DNA of 64,000 nt from Sporocytophaga myxococcoides (GCF_000775915.1 NZ_BBLT01000002.1:1-64000), one strand, 5' to 3'; shown: positions 1-8,348, numbered from the stretch's first letter. The notes: generated from the letters alone by a model not told the origin. Made by a program: numbers and translations.

Positions 1-44
1 CCCTATCTATGCTTGAAAAAATTATATCGCTCCCCAGGTTTTCC

Positions 45-73
45 GATTGATCCGTTTTTTTGGATCAGTAATC
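45..73. other. Imperfect inverted repeat at the window edge
   Basis: The arms GATTGATCC and GGATCAGTAATC flank a T-rich loop and pair with one bulge. The element lies beyond the tRNA-Leu terminator in the minus direction. It could be a second weak terminator or part of a degraded element, and its role is unclear. Confidence 0.3.
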
Positions 74-94
74 AAGGGGGGACTTGAACCCATA
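69..94 (-). pseudogene. Degenerate tRNA 3'-end remnant
   Basis: Read on the minus strand, this stretch carries GGGTTCAAGTCCC followed by a C-rich, acceptor-like tail ending in TTGATTAC. It resembles the T-arm and 3' acceptor strand of the intact tRNA-Leu(UAA) about 40 bases away. No anticodon or D arm can be folded on either side, so this is a fragment and not a gene. It may come from partial tRNA duplication or from an old site-specific integration at the tRNA 3' end. Confidence 0.4.
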
Positions 95-98
95 AAAA

Positions 99-126
99 AA
101 AGCCCGAAGATTTCTCTTCAGGCTTT
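99..126 (-). terminator. Intrinsic terminator downstream of tRNA-Leu
   Basis: The minus strand has a hairpin of AAAGCC/GGCTTT plus GAAGA/TCTTC, interrupted by one mismatch, with a short loop. An eight-T run follows in the minus direction. It begins a few bases after the tRNA-Leu 3' end and should end that transcript. Confidence 0.75.
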
Positions 127-128
127 CG

Positions 129-212
129 TACCAGGGGCGGGACTTGAACCCGCACGTCCAAGCGGACACAAGATTTTAAGTCTTGCGTGTCTACCAGTTC
201 CACCACCCCGGC
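129..212 (-). tRNA. tRNA-Leu (anticodon UAA)
   Basis: A complete cloverleaf is readable on the minus strand. The acceptor GCCGGGG pairs with CCCTGGT through two G-U wobbles, and the discriminator is A. The anticodon stem CAAGA/TCTTG encloses the loop CTTAAAA, giving anticodon UAA. There is a long variable arm, as expected for class II leucine tRNA, and a T stem GCGGG/CCCGC. The length is 84 nt. The terminal CCA is not encoded, so it must be added after transcription. Confidence 0.95.
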
Positions 213-268
213 AAAGATTTTTAAGTGGAAGTTGTTGATTTTTAATAGTCAACCCCTATTTAACAAAT

Positions 269-288
269 AACCCCGGTAACCGGGGTTT
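269..288 (-). terminator. Hairpin between the two tRNA genes
   Basis: A near-perfect palindrome of AACCCCGG and CCGGGGTT with a three-base loop lies 7 bases beyond the tRNA-Gly 3' end. A T-rich stretch follows on both strands. It probably ends or processes the tRNA-Gly transcript, although it could also act within a tRNA-Gly/tRNA-Leu co-transcript. Confidence 0.5.
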
Positions 289-293
289 TATTT

Positions 294-367
<74 letters not shown>

Positions 368-488
368 TTGTTATTTCCTTAATGGGACTGCAAAGGTAAT
401 AGATGGATTTAATAAGTCAATAGATATACCCAATTTTTTTTAATTTTTTTTGAAAAAATTATTGATTTCACTTTTAAAGGGTTTTTGC

Positions 489-496
489 TAATTTTG
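489..496 (+). promoter_or_regulatory. Candidate Bacteroidota -7 element (TAatTTTG)
   Basis: The sequence matches the Bacteroidota -7 consensus TAnnTTTG exactly and lies 16 bases before the start codon of the ureohydrolase-like gene. The nearest upstream TTG (462-464) is about 24 bases away, slightly longer than the usual spacing. The call rests on sequence match and position only. Confidence 0.35.
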
Positions 497-512
497 GTCA
501 TCTTCTTATTGC

Positions 513-1667
513 ATGAATCTCAGAATCTTTTTTGATAATATCAAGGAGCCTTTAGAAAAGCCTTCTGTCGACCCTACACTATTCGTAAACAACATTAAAT
601 TTTACAGTGAGGATTTCCCGGATTGGAAAGAGGCTGATATAGCACTCATTGGTCTTGTGGAGGATAGGGGAAGCACCACCAATAACAATCTCCAAAACGG
701 ACCTGATGAAATCAGAAAGAAATTATATAGCCTGAAAAGAGGTGGTGGTGCTTACAAAATCGTTGATCTTGGTAATCTCCGTTGTGGAGTAAATCTTGAA
801 GAAAGTTACCTGAGAATTAAAGAGGTTTGTGAATTGCTGATGCAGCACAATACCATTCCGGTTTTATTCGGAGGTACACATGATCTTGATTATGGACAGT
901 TTTTAGGATATGAATCATCCGGAAAGGTGATCAATATGCTTAATGTGGATGCATTTGTGGATATGGCAGCAAGCAGAGAAGACATGAGTCGCCATCATAT
1001 ACATAAAATTCTGGTCAACGATCCTAATATTATTTTTCATTACAGTCAGCTTGCGCACCAGTCCTATCTTGTAGATCCTGAAACAATCAATGTTCTGGAA
1101 AAACTTTATTTTGAAACAAGAAGGCTTGGTCAGATACGCGAAAGCCTGGAAGATATAGAGCCTGTTGTGAGAAATGCCGATATGCTAAGCTTTGATATTA
1201 CTTCTATCAAACAGGCAGACGCTCCGGGAAATGCGAATGCTCAACCTTTTGGTTTGACTGGTGAAGAAGCCTGTCAAATTTGCTGGTATGCAGGACTTAG
1301 TTCCCGTCTCAGTTCATTTGGGATTTATGAATATAACCCTGAGCTTGATTTCAGAGGGCAGACTGCCGGTGTGATTGCAACGATGATCTGGTATTTTATA
1401 GAAGGATTTTATCTACGCCAGGAAGATAAGGATTTGAACAGTGTTAATTTTACCAAATACATAGTTTCTCTTCAGGAAGAACCACATAAACTGGTTTTCT
1501 ATAAAAATGAAAAATCAGAAAAATGGTGGCTTGAAGTACCTTATCCTTCGGGAAAAAGCAAATTTGCAAGGAATTCTATAGTACCCTGCAGCTATGCTGA
1601 TTACCAGGATGCCAATAATGGCGAGATTCCCAACCGCTGGTTGCTTACGCATGCAAAACTAATTTAA
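513..1667 (+). CDS. Arginase/formimidoylglutamase-like (ureohydrolase) family protein with incomplete metal site
   Basis: This 384-residue protein has the ureohydrolase core. The three metal-binding motifs can be placed: GGTHD with His123, then the DxHxD position reading DAFVD (Asp146, Phe148, Asp150), and the SxDxDxxDP position reading SFDIT (Asp228, Thr230). Active arginases and formiminoglutamases use six ligands to hold two Mn ions. Here a His is replaced by Phe and an Asp by Thr, so a full dinuclear site is unlikely. Similar degenerate relatives are common in Bacteroidota, where the function is unclear. The stop overlaps the start of the RDD gene by one base (TAATG), which suggests translational coupling. 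Confidence 0.75.
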   Translation: MNLRIFFDNIKEPLEKPSVDPTLFVNNIKFYSEDFPDWKEADIALIGLVEDRGSTTNNNLQNGPDEIRKKLYSLKRGGGAYKIVDLGNLRCGVNLEESYLRIKEVCELLMQHNTIPVLFGGTHDLDYGQFLGYESSGKVINMLNVDAFVDMAASREDMSRHHIHKILVNDPNIIFHYSQLAHQSYLVDPETINVLEKLYFETRRLGQIRESLEDIEPVVRNADMLSFDITSIKQADAPGNANAQPFGLTGEEACQICWYAGLSSRLSSFGIYEYNPELDFRGQTAGVIATMIWYFIEGFYLRQEDKDLNSVNFTKYIVSLQEEPHKLVFYKNEKSEKWWLEVPYPSGKSKFARNSIVPCSYADYQDANNGEIPNRWLLTHAKLI

Positions 1668-2143
1668 TGCGGGCAGGTTATTTCTTCAGTATGGAGAAAG
1701 AACCCATTACCGTTGTCGATAATTACACACTTGCATCTCCTGTAGAAAGGATCCTTGCTCTGTTTATCGATTATATAGTTGCAGGAGTGATTTATACAAT
1801 ATTCTTTGTCATCTTCCCTGGTTTTATTGCCGCTCTGGCGAGTACGGTTTATCTGATATTCAGGGATAATTTTCGTTTTCTGGGCTATAAATCCTTAGGG
1901 AAAAAAATTTTTAAAATAGAGGTTTTAAAAAATGATTCTTCCCGGATAAGTGTTAAAACTGCTCTGAAGCGAAACTTTGTATTCTTTACTGCACTTTTAA
2001 ATATTAATCCCGGTTCATGGTTTTATATTGCCGGATCCATTACTTTATTGTTCTTCGCTATTGAAGGCTACCTTTTGATTACAACTGACGACAATCAAAG
2101 ACTTGGAGATTATTTCGCAGATACTTTAGTGGTGAAAGAATAA
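1667..2143 (+). CDS. RDD family integral membrane protein
   Basis: This 158-residue protein begins its RDD domain with SPVERILALFIDYIV, where the Arg and Asp of the family signature are visible in the first membrane segment. Further hydrophobic helices follow at about residues 25-55 and 110-140. RDD proteins are small multi-pass inner-membrane proteins, often of unknown role and sometimes linked to ion transport or stress. The start used here overlaps the preceding stop codon. A second ATG at 1691, giving MEKEPITVV, is an equally plausible start. The gene ends one base before a convergent gene. Confidence 0.8.
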   Translation: MRAGYFFSMEKEPITVVDNYTLASPVERILALFIDYIVAGVIYTIFFVIFPGFIAALASTVYLIFRDNFRFLGYKSLGKKIFKIEVLKNDSSRISVKTALKRNFVFFTALLNINPGSWFYIAGSITLLFFAIEGYLLITTDDNQRLGDYFADTLVVKE

Positions 2144-2144
2144 G

Positions 2145-2969
2145 TTAATTTTTTGAATATTCCTGAAGATCAAGATCTAAGGAGCCGACCAGAACATTAG
2201 CTTCCACTTTAAGAAGAATTCTTCTTTCGTCATTAGTGATCCATGCTTTTACCGGAAGCTCACCACTTAAAAGACCATTAGGAGGAAGAATAGGAGCAAT
2301 TTTATAGGCCGTTCCTTTGCCAAATATACTTTTTATCTTCTCTGTTCCAAGGTACTTCACTTTGATGTTATAAGCACTCTCTTCGAGAAACACATCTATC
2401 ACAATTGTATCGCCAACTTTCATCGAATTAAAACTGGCATTTCTCAATAAATATAATGAACTGATCATATCTTCCATGTCAGCTGTTATATCAAATGTTT
2501 TATTTTTGATATTCTCTTTTCTAGTTGTATCAGTTACAAATACTTTATTTTCAAGTCTGTTGAAAATGGAAAATTCATGTTTGCGGTACTTGTTTTCCTG
2601 AAGATGTCTTGAAAATTTTACAGGAAGCAAATCAAAGGTGTCTACACAGGTTTCCCAGGTATCATCGAGATTGGACATCCATCCTGCCGCACCTTTCAAC
2701 TTACAGTTGGCTCTTACGCTATAACAGGGAGTCTTATCTACCCAGTGTGGTTTGTTGTCATTCTCAATAATCAATGTTCCTGCATTAAGCAAACCATAGC
2801 TTGCATTATATCTAAATCGCTCACCTTTCTTATAGTAGTTATGTGTATGCTTTATTTGCTTATGCGTTGGAATGAAAAGCTCTTTGCCTCCTCTTTCTCC
2901 TTCGCAGCTAAACAAAAACCAGACAGGTATAATTAATATATAGTAATAGAGATAGGCAGATCTATTCAT
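2145..2969 (-). CDS. DUF3108 domain lipoprotein
   Basis: The 274-residue product starts with a signal sequence ending in the lipobox LFSC (Cys22), so it is probably a lipoprotein. The mature part opens with GERFRYNASYGLLNAGTLII, the typical beginning of DUF3108 proteins. These are predicted beta-rich envelope proteins without a settled function. It is transcribed towards, and nearly abuts, the RDD gene. About 250 bases of AT-rich DNA separate it from the divergent DMT gene, and this interval must hold promoters for both. Confidence 0.8.
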   Translation of the reverse strand: MNRSAYLYYYILIIPVWFLFSCEGERGGKELFIPTHKQIKHTHNYYKKGERFRYNASYGLLNAGTLIIENDNKPHWVDKTPCYSVRANCKLKGAAGWMSNLDDTWETCVDTFDLLPVKFSRHLQENKYRKHEFSIFNRLENKVFVTDTTRKENIKNKTFDITADMEDMISSLYLLRNASFNSMKVGDTIVIDVFLEESAYNIKVKYLGTEKIKSIFGKGTAYKIAPILPPNGLLSGELPVKAWITNDERRILLKVEANVLVGSLDLDLQEYSKN

Positions 2970-3226
2970 GTTAATATTTTAAGTGGTTCTGGCTCAAAAG
3001 AATTGTGCCATATTTTTCAAATTTAATATTTCTGCAACGCTAAAAGCAAAAAAGAAAGTATAATGCTATATCTAAACAAACTATTTCTTAAGGATTTTGC
3101 AATTGTTAATCCCTTCGCCTTGTGAAAATCAATCATTTGTATCATTTGGCCAAGTGTGTAGAAAAAACTTTTTCATTTTGAGATTAAAGATATTTAAACT
3201 TGTATATGTTAAAATCGAAATAATAT

Positions 3227-3598
3227 ATGAAAGGAATTCTGGCAATAGGTCTTTTGATACTTTCCAATGCATTCATGACGCTTGCATGGTATGGTCATTT
3301 ATTTTTTAAGAAAGTGCCTTGGTTCAGCAAGCTGGGTTTGTTTGGGGTTATAATAATAAGTTGGGGAATGGCCTTTTTTGAATACTGTTTTCAAGTGCCT
3401 GCCAACCGTATTGGTTTTGAGGAAAATGGTGGTCCTTTTTCATTATTTGAATTAAAAGTCATACAGGAAGTTGTTTCTCTTACGGTCTTTACAGCCTTTG
3501 CAATTCTAGTTTTTAAATCTGATAAGCTGGCCTGGAATTATGTGGTTGGCTTTTCATTGCTCATACTGGCTGTTTTCTTTATATTTAAAAAATGGTAA
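3227..3598 (+). CDS. DMT family protein (DUF486)
   Basis: This 123-residue membrane protein has four predicted transmembrane helices, at about residues 5-25, 33-50, 82-98 and 101-119. The segments TLAWYGHLFF, WGMAFFEYCFQVPANRIG and FSLFELKVIQEV are characteristic of the DUF486 branch of the drug/metabolite transporter clan. Members have half the size of full DMT transporters and may dimerise. The substrate is unknown. The ATG start fits the hydrophobic N-terminus. No operon partner is close on the same strand except moxR, 52 bases downstream. Confidence 0.8.
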   Translation: MKGILAIGLLILSNAFMTLAWYGHLFFKKVPWFSKLGLFGVIIISWGMAFFEYCFQVPANRIGFEENGGPFSLFELKVIQEVVSLTVFTAFAILVFKSDKLAWNYVVGFSLLILAVFFIFKKW

Positions 3599-3650
3599 GT
3601 TGCAATTGCTAATGGATTTACCTTAGACAGAAATTAATATTATTGAGCTG

Positions 3651-4643
3651 ATGGCAGAGATAACAGATAAAGAGCGTACAGAGTTATTATATACTAAATT
3701 AAAACAAGTCAGGGAAGAAGTAGGAAAAGTGGTGATTGGTCAGGAGTATATGTTTAATCGTCTGCTTTTAGGACTATTTACGAATGGTCACATATTGCTT
3801 GAAGGTGTTCCTGGTCTTGCCAAAACATTAATGGTTAATACCCTGGCTAAAGTTTTACACCTGGATTTTAACCGGATCCAGTTTACTCCAGATCTTCTGC
3901 CTGCTGACCTCATTGGTACTATGATTTACAATCAGGCCAAGAGTGATTTTGAAGTAAAGAAAGGGCCTATCTTTGCAAATCTTATACTCGCAGATGAAGT
4001 GAACAGATCTCCTGCAAAAGTTCAGGCTGCTTTACTTGAATCTATGCAGGAAAGGCAGGTAACTATCGGTGAAACTACATTTAAGCTGGATAGTCCTTTC
4101 CTGGTCCTTGCTACTCAGAACCCGGTAGATCAGGAAGGAACATACCCATTGCCTGAAGCCCAGATGGACCGCTTCATGATGAAAGTTCATGTTGATTATC
4201 TTGATAAGGAATCAGAGCTTGAGGTTATGAGACGTATGTCAAATATGAATTTCAGATACGAGCCTAAAACTATCCTTGATAAAGGTGATATCGCTTTGAT
4301 TAGAAATGAGATCAATAAGGTGAACATGTCTGAAAGTCTTGAAAAGTATATTATAGAGCTTGTATTTGCAAGCCGGCGACCAAAGGAGTATGGGCTGAAT
4401 GACGAAGCAGAATACATCCAGTACGGCGCTTCTACAAGAGCAAGTATCAATCTGAACCTGGCATCTAAATTCATCGCATTTTCAAATCAACGCGACTACG
4501 TTTTACCTGAAGATGTGAAGTCTGTTGCTTATGATGTCTTGAATCACAGAATCATTCTTAACTATGAAGCGGAAGCAGATGGTGTGACAACCAGGCAGAT
4601 CATCGAATCTATATTAAGAAAAGTTACCATAGGAAAGGTATAA
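3651..4643 (+). CDS. MoxR family AAA+ ATPase
   Basis: This 330-residue ATPase carries a Walker A region EGVPGLAKTL near residues 51-60 and a Walker B ILADEVNRSP with Asp115 and Glu116. It also has the AAA_3 sensor motif LATQNPVDQEGTYPLPEAQMDRF. MoxR ATPases act as chaperones, usually together with DUF58/VWA-domain proteins encoded next to them. No such partner is adjacent here, since the next gene is convergent and unrelated. Any VWA partner must lie elsewhere. The gene is followed by a strong bidirectional terminator. Confidence 0.9.
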   Translation: MAEITDKERTELLYTKLKQVREEVGKVVIGQEYMFNRLLLGLFTNGHILLEGVPGLAKTLMVNTLAKVLHLDFNRIQFTPDLLPADLIGTMIYNQAKSDFEVKKGPIFANLILADEVNRSPAKVQAALLESMQERQVTIGETTFKLDSPFLVLATQNPVDQEGTYPLPEAQMDRFMMKVHVDYLDKESELEVMRRMSNMNFRYEPKTILDKGDIALIRNEINKVNMSESLEKYIIELVFASRRPKEYGLNDEAEYIQYGASTRASINLNLASKFIAFSNQRDYVLPEDVKSVAYDVLNHRIILNYEAEADGVTTRQIIESILRKVTIGKV

Positions 4644-4793
4644 TATAAGGGAGAAGCTGATGGGGCAGAAGTTCAATTTAACATTTTGATAATATTTGTG
4701 TAACTCAGGATTAATAAGAGTTGTCGAACTTTGAACCATATCCGGAAATGATTATTAATGGCTCTCCTGCATTAGTAATTGACTTTTAAAATT

Positions 4794-4822
4794 AAAAAGC
4801 CGAAGGGACGCTTCGGCTTTTT
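4794..4822. terminator. Bidirectional intrinsic terminator
   Basis: The arms AAAAAGCCGAAG and CTTCGGCTTTTT form a 12-bp stem around a GGACG loop, with A and T tracts outside. It lies between moxR on the plus strand and the convergent unknown membrane gene on the minus strand, so it can serve both. Confidence 0.9.
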
Positions 4823-4889
4823 TATTTTAAACCCACAGCAATTGTTTGTTCAAATAATCTCCTTTTTTTGTACTGGTTTGCAAACTTTA

Positions 4890-5441
4890 TTAGGGTGGAA
4901 ATTTTTTAAATGACCCCAACATGTACTCCTTGCCAATTTCAAGGTATATTGTTCTTCGACTTATTCTTTGTGAAACTTTAGATAAAGATACCTGTAAGCA
5001 TCCGCACAGATGCCCTAATGCAAGAAATACAAAGCTGCTATAGAAATAATTGACTGCTAAGCTCATAATGATCTGTCCGTCATTTGCCATGTTCCAGTTT
5101 TGTGAAAGGTAAATATAAAACCCTAGGGGATGAACTATTAAGAGCAATAATGTAAAACTCTTGAAGTATGATTTTATGTTGATATTTTTCTCCTTCTTAA
5201 GTTGCTCAGTGATACTGTAATGAAGATAAAGACAGGATAAAACCAATAGAAAGGACAGTATAAGAATTACACCTGTTCCACTGGTTTGGGCCGACTCATT
5301 AGGAAGTATCACTTTGATAATAGCTTCAAGAAGAATTGTTGGCAATGAAATTAATATAGGCACAAGATATGTCGGTGCTGTAAAGATGCTAAATAATGAA
5401 AATGCAAAACCAATTAATGTTGCAGTAAATTTTCCTTTCAT
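4890..5441 (-). CDS. Hypothetical multi-pass membrane protein
   Basis: I do not recognise a family. The 183-residue protein has about four hydrophobic helices, at roughly residues 5-38, 53-72, 92-110 and 128-152. These are joined by short Lys-rich loops, such as EQLKKEKNINIKS. It is the last gene of a minus-strand block with two further unknown genes. The start is an ATG with no Shine-Dalgarno sequence, and the gene lies 66 bases after the preceding stop. Composition is AT-rich, like its neighbours. Confidence 0.6.
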   Translation of the reverse strand: MKGKFTATLIGFAFSLFSIFTAPTYLVPILISLPTILLEAIIKVILPNESAQTSGTGVILILSFLLVLSCLYLHYSITEQLKKEKNINIKSYFKSFTLLLLIVHPLGFYIYLSQNWNMANDGQIIMSLAVNYFYSSFVFLALGHLCGCLQVSLSKVSQRISRRTIYLEIGKEYMLGSFKKFPP

Positions 5442-5507
5442 GAAAATCTGTAACGTAAAAGCGGCTTAATCTGGCTAATTGTTTTTGTGAATCTTCAACA
5501 GACCTAG

Positions 5508-5891
5508 TTAAGAGCCTGCCATGTTTAATATTTCCATGGCATCCAGAAAATTATTATGCCCTTGAGGAAATATAAAGTATTGATAAATACCTAAAGATTC
5601 TTTTTGCAAAATGTTATTGATAGAGGCCTCTTCATCTTTAAAATCTTTGAAGCTTATATGAACAAATTCATAATTTTCATTGCCAAATTTTTTATGAACT
5701 TCGATCGCATGATCGAACAGGATTCTGGCTCTAATTTCCCATATGCTCTTATCCCTTTGAGAAACCAATTTAGCGCCTTGTGCAAGGCCGTTCAGATTGT
5801 GTTGCAATTCTATGATAAATCCTCTGTTGATTATGTTGAAAAAGCTATGGACTATTGCTGTGTTATCTGTTGGCAGTTGGCTGTTTTCCAT
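5508..5891 (-). CDS. Hypothetical small soluble protein
   Basis: This is a 127-residue protein with no signal peptide or membrane segment. It is mixed alpha/beta in appearance, with repeated FxNIxN and FKDFKDEEA stretches. I cannot assign a family. Its start overlaps the 3' end of the upstream membrane gene by 40 bases in another frame, which points to co-transcription. The small size and unknown family leave some doubt, but codon use and the arrangement with its neighbours support a real gene. Confidence 0.5.
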   Translation of the reverse strand: MENSQLPTDNTAIVHSFFNIINRGFIIELQHNLNGLAQGAKLVSQRDKSIWEIRARILFDHAIEVHKKFGNENYEFVHISFKDFKDEEASINNILQKESLGIYQYFIFPQGHNNFLDAMEILNMAGS

Positions 5892-6277
5892 ATTCCAATA
5901 ATGAAGAGATTAATAAAGAACATAATTTGACTCAGTAAAAGAATTGAATATGTAATTAAATCTGCATTGATAAAAAAGTTTAATCCCAATGTAGATAGTA
6001 ATTTATTTATGTCATTATCAAAGAAAAAGAAAAGTAACTCGGGTCCCCATAAGATATAAAATAGTGGTAGTAATATCATGATGAAATGAGCAAGAGTAAG
6101 GTACTTAATAGTACGATTTTTTTCCCTGTCAAGAAACCCGTATATAGAGGAGATAAATAAGAGAATTCCTAACAAGATAAAAGTTGTTGGAGAGGCCTCA
6201 TTTTCAATGGTTGTATGCCATCCAAAGCTAAATGAATATAGAAAGCCCGGATAAATCATTGTCACTATTATCGGCAC
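5852..6277 (-). CDS. Hypothetical membrane protein
   Basis: This 141-residue protein has four hydrophobic stretches, at about residues 3-16, 30-46, 58-76 and 100-128, and a short polar C-terminus. No family is recognised. It is the first complete gene of the minus-strand block and overlaps the following reading frame by 40 bases. The upstream 218 bases hold a short open stretch (6319-6375) that may be the tail of a degraded gene, and beyond it the terminator of the next gene. Confidence 0.5.
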   Translation of the reverse strand: MPIIVTMIYPGFLYSFSFGWHTTIENEASPTTFILLGILLFISSIYGFLDREKNRTIKYLTLAHFIMILLPLFYILWGPELLFFFFDNDINKLLSTLGLNFFINADLITYSILLLSQIMFFINLFIIGIWKTANCQQITQQ

Positions 6278-6318
6278 TATAGCAAATAAAAATATTTATA
6301 TCCTTTCATAAAAGATAA

Positions 6319-6375
6319 TTATGATGCCTCTTCCTTTTCTAAATCCTCAATGGGAATAGGAGGTAACCAGAGATT
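6319..6375 (-). pseudogene. Possible C-terminal remnant of a lost gene
   Basis: The minus strand reads NLWLPPIPIEDLEKEEAS and then TAA, preceded by an in-frame stop about 20 codons upstream. The proline and glutamate pattern looks like a real protein tail, but no start codon or longer frame exists. It may be a gene end left by a deletion, or chance. Confidence 0.2.
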
Positions 6376-6439
6376 CTTTTAAGTATGTAGTCACTATATA
6401 TCGCATGCGTAAAGAGAGAATTTTTTTGAGAATAAAAAA

Positions 6440-6471
6440 ATCCCGGCTACTTCCTTCAAATGTAACCGGGA
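6440..6471 (-). terminator. Terminator of the secreted coiled-coil gene
   Basis: The arms ATCCCGGCTAC and GTAACCGGGAT pair with one mismatch around an 11-base loop. In the minus direction a run of seven T follows. It lies 25 bases after the stop codon at 6496. Confidence 0.8.
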
Positions 6472-6495
6472 TATGTTAAAGATAGTAAATCAATG

Positions 6496-7194
6496 TTACT
6501 TTAAATCGTCAAGTTTCCCCTTCACTACATCCAGTGCTTTTTTCATCTTCTCCACATCGCTTGCAGCAGCTGCCTGGTCAAGCTTGTTTTGCTCAACATC
6601 TTTTTTCAGTTGCTCAAGTTCGGAAGCGTTGTCTTTTAGTTTTTGTTCAAGATTTATTTTCTCTTGTTTGTTTTTATCGATGTCTCGTACAAGATTTTCT
6701 CCATCTTTTACTTTTCTTTCCTGATTTTTAACGGAAGAACTTAAAGCTTTTTCTGCATCTTTTATCTGATTGTTGATATCAACTCTATAGCATTCCAGAG
6801 CGAATTCATATAAAATTTTTTCAGCAGCTTTGTATGCACTGGAGTTTGATTCTTTGGTTACGTGGGTTGTTCCCATATCTATTGCCCACCATACCTTTGT
6901 ACCTTTTCCTGAGCCTTCTACCTTTGATACAATTTTAACCGGGCTTGAAGAAATGTTGGAAACATTTGCAGCTGGTGAAGTATAGATGCCTTTAGAACTT
7001 TCAGTTTTACCATAACTTTTTAATTGTTTCTCCCACATTTTCTCCACCATCTTCTGGTCAAGGTCAATTACTACAAACAATCCTGACCTTTCTAACTTAT
7101 CAATTGTTTCAGTTGACTCGCTGACTTTTACTTTTTGAGCCACAGCAAATTGGGACGCAATAAATAGGAGTAATGTAAATACTATTTTCTGCAT
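6496..7194 (-). CDS. Secreted protein with C-terminal coiled coil
   Basis: This 232-residue protein has a cleavable signal peptide (MQKIVFTLLLFIASQFAVAQ). A folded domain of about 115 residues follows, starting KVSESTETIDKLERSGLFVVIDLDQKMVEKMW. A Lys/Glu-rich heptad region covers about residues 135-230 (for example KINLEQKLKDNASELEQLKK). The coiled coil suggests self-assembly or a spacer role in the periplasm or outer envelope. I do not recognise the N-terminal domain. It is monocistronic, divergent from the epimerase gene, and ends at a good terminator. Confidence 0.7.
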   Translation of the reverse strand: MQKIVFTLLLFIASQFAVAQKVKVSESTETIDKLERSGLFVVIDLDQKMVEKMWEKQLKSYGKTESSKGIYTSPAANVSNISSSPVKIVSKVEGSGKGTKVWWAIDMGTTHVTKESNSSAYKAAEKILYEFALECYRVDINNQIKDAEKALSSSVKNQERKVKDGENLVRDIDKNKQEKINLEQKLKDNASELEQLKKDVEQNKLDQAAAASDVEKMKKALDVVKGKLDDLK

Positions 7195-7299
7195 AAGATT
7201 TTTGTTTAAATATTAATTGCTAAACAATATTAATTTCTTTAAATTATTTAATCAAAGAGTTTTGTTTTATTTCCTGAATATTTTAATCCCTATAATGGA

Positions 7300-8205
7300 A
7301 TGAAAGGAAAAGTATTAATTACGGGTGGTACGGGAATTATTGGATCAAGGTTAACTGAGATTCTCAAAGAAAAAGGTTATGATGTTGCACATTTGAGCAG
7401 GTCAACTGGAAATGGTGATATTAAAACATTTGTTTGGGATATTAAAACCGGTGCAATTGATGATAATGCGGTAAAATTTGCAGATTATATTGTACACCTT
7501 GCAGGAGCCAATGTTTTTGAACACAAATGGACAAATGAAGTAAAACAAGAAATAATAGATAGCCGGGTAAAATCAGCGGATTTGCTTATTAATACATTGA
7601 AGAAACTTGATCATCCATTGAAGGCATTTATATCTGCCTCTGCCATTGGTTACTATGGTGCAGATACAGGAGATCAAAGGATAGTAGAAACCTCTCCTAA
7701 AGGAAAAGATTTCATAGCAAAGGTAACGGAAGAATGGGAAGCTGCCGCTGATAACGCAGCACGTCTGGGAATCAGAACTGTGAAGTTGAGAACAGGAATT
7801 GTTTTCAGCAAAGGTGGTGGAGCTTTGGAGCAATTGGTAAAAACAGTAAATAAAAGTATGGGAGCAGCTGTGGGTAGCGGAAAACAGCTAATTTCATGGA
7901 TTCATATAGATGATCTCTGCCATATGTATATAAAGGCTATTGAAGATGAGTCTATGAGTGGAGTTTACAATGCTGCCGGAGTTCATCCGGATACAAATCA
8001 CGAAGTAATGAAAGAAGTTGCTGGAATACTTGGGAAACATCTGCTTCCGAATGTCCCCTCGTTTGTCCTTAAGATGATGTTAGGTAGTGAAAGGGCCGAA
8101 ATGGTGCTGGGAGGAAACAACATTTCAGAGGAAAAAATTTTAAATGCTGGTTTTCAGTTTAAATACAAAGAACTAAAGCCTACTTTACAGGAGCTTTTAT
8201 CATAA
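7300..8205 (+). CDS. TIGR01777 family SDR-type epimerase/oxidoreductase
   Basis: The N-terminus MKGKVLITGGTGIIGSRL holds the GxxGxxG dinucleotide-binding motif of an extended short-chain dehydrogenase. Further family signatures are YIVHLAGANVFEHKWT, SASAIGYYG and the C-terminal VLGGNNISEEKIL region (DUF1731). The 301 residues match the family length. This group (E. coli YfcH, the plant homologue in the SulA-like family) binds NADP, but its reaction is undetermined. The gene stands alone and starts at an ATG about 105 bases after the divergent coiled-coil gene. Confidence 0.88.
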   Translation: MKGKVLITGGTGIIGSRLTEILKEKGYDVAHLSRSTGNGDIKTFVWDIKTGAIDDNAVKFADYIVHLAGANVFEHKWTNEVKQEIIDSRVKSADLLINTLKKLDHPLKAFISASAIGYYGADTGDQRIVETSPKGKDFIAKVTEEWEAAADNAARLGIRTVKLRTGIVFSKGGGALEQLVKTVNKSMGAAVGSGKQLISWIHIDDLCHMYIKAIEDESMSGVYNAAGVHPDTNHEVMKEVAGILGKHLLPNVPSFVLKMMLGSERAEMVLGGNNISEEKILNAGFQFKYKELKPTLQELLS

Positions 8206-8348
8206 AACTAAATATTTAATTCCTTAAATATCTGTTGATTTTAAGGCGGTGGGCCAAATATGACCAAGGTTTTAAAAACAACACGATCCTTAAATCCGTT
8301 TAATGGAGGTAGATAAATAATCGAGGTAGGAACAAAATTTTTTAAATT

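Noticed and set aside
47-238. Open frame of 63 codons across the tRNA-Leu region
   Set aside because: It runs antisense through the tRNA, its terminator and the tRNA remnant, so it is not coding.
2970-3226. Possible small gene in the interval before the DMT gene
   Set aside because: The 70-codon plus frame there overlaps the DMT gene in another frame and shows no protein features. The interval more likely holds divergent promoters.
5604-5930. Open frame of 108 codons on the plus strand
   Set aside because: It lies antisense to two minus-strand genes with better context and has no recognisable protein features.
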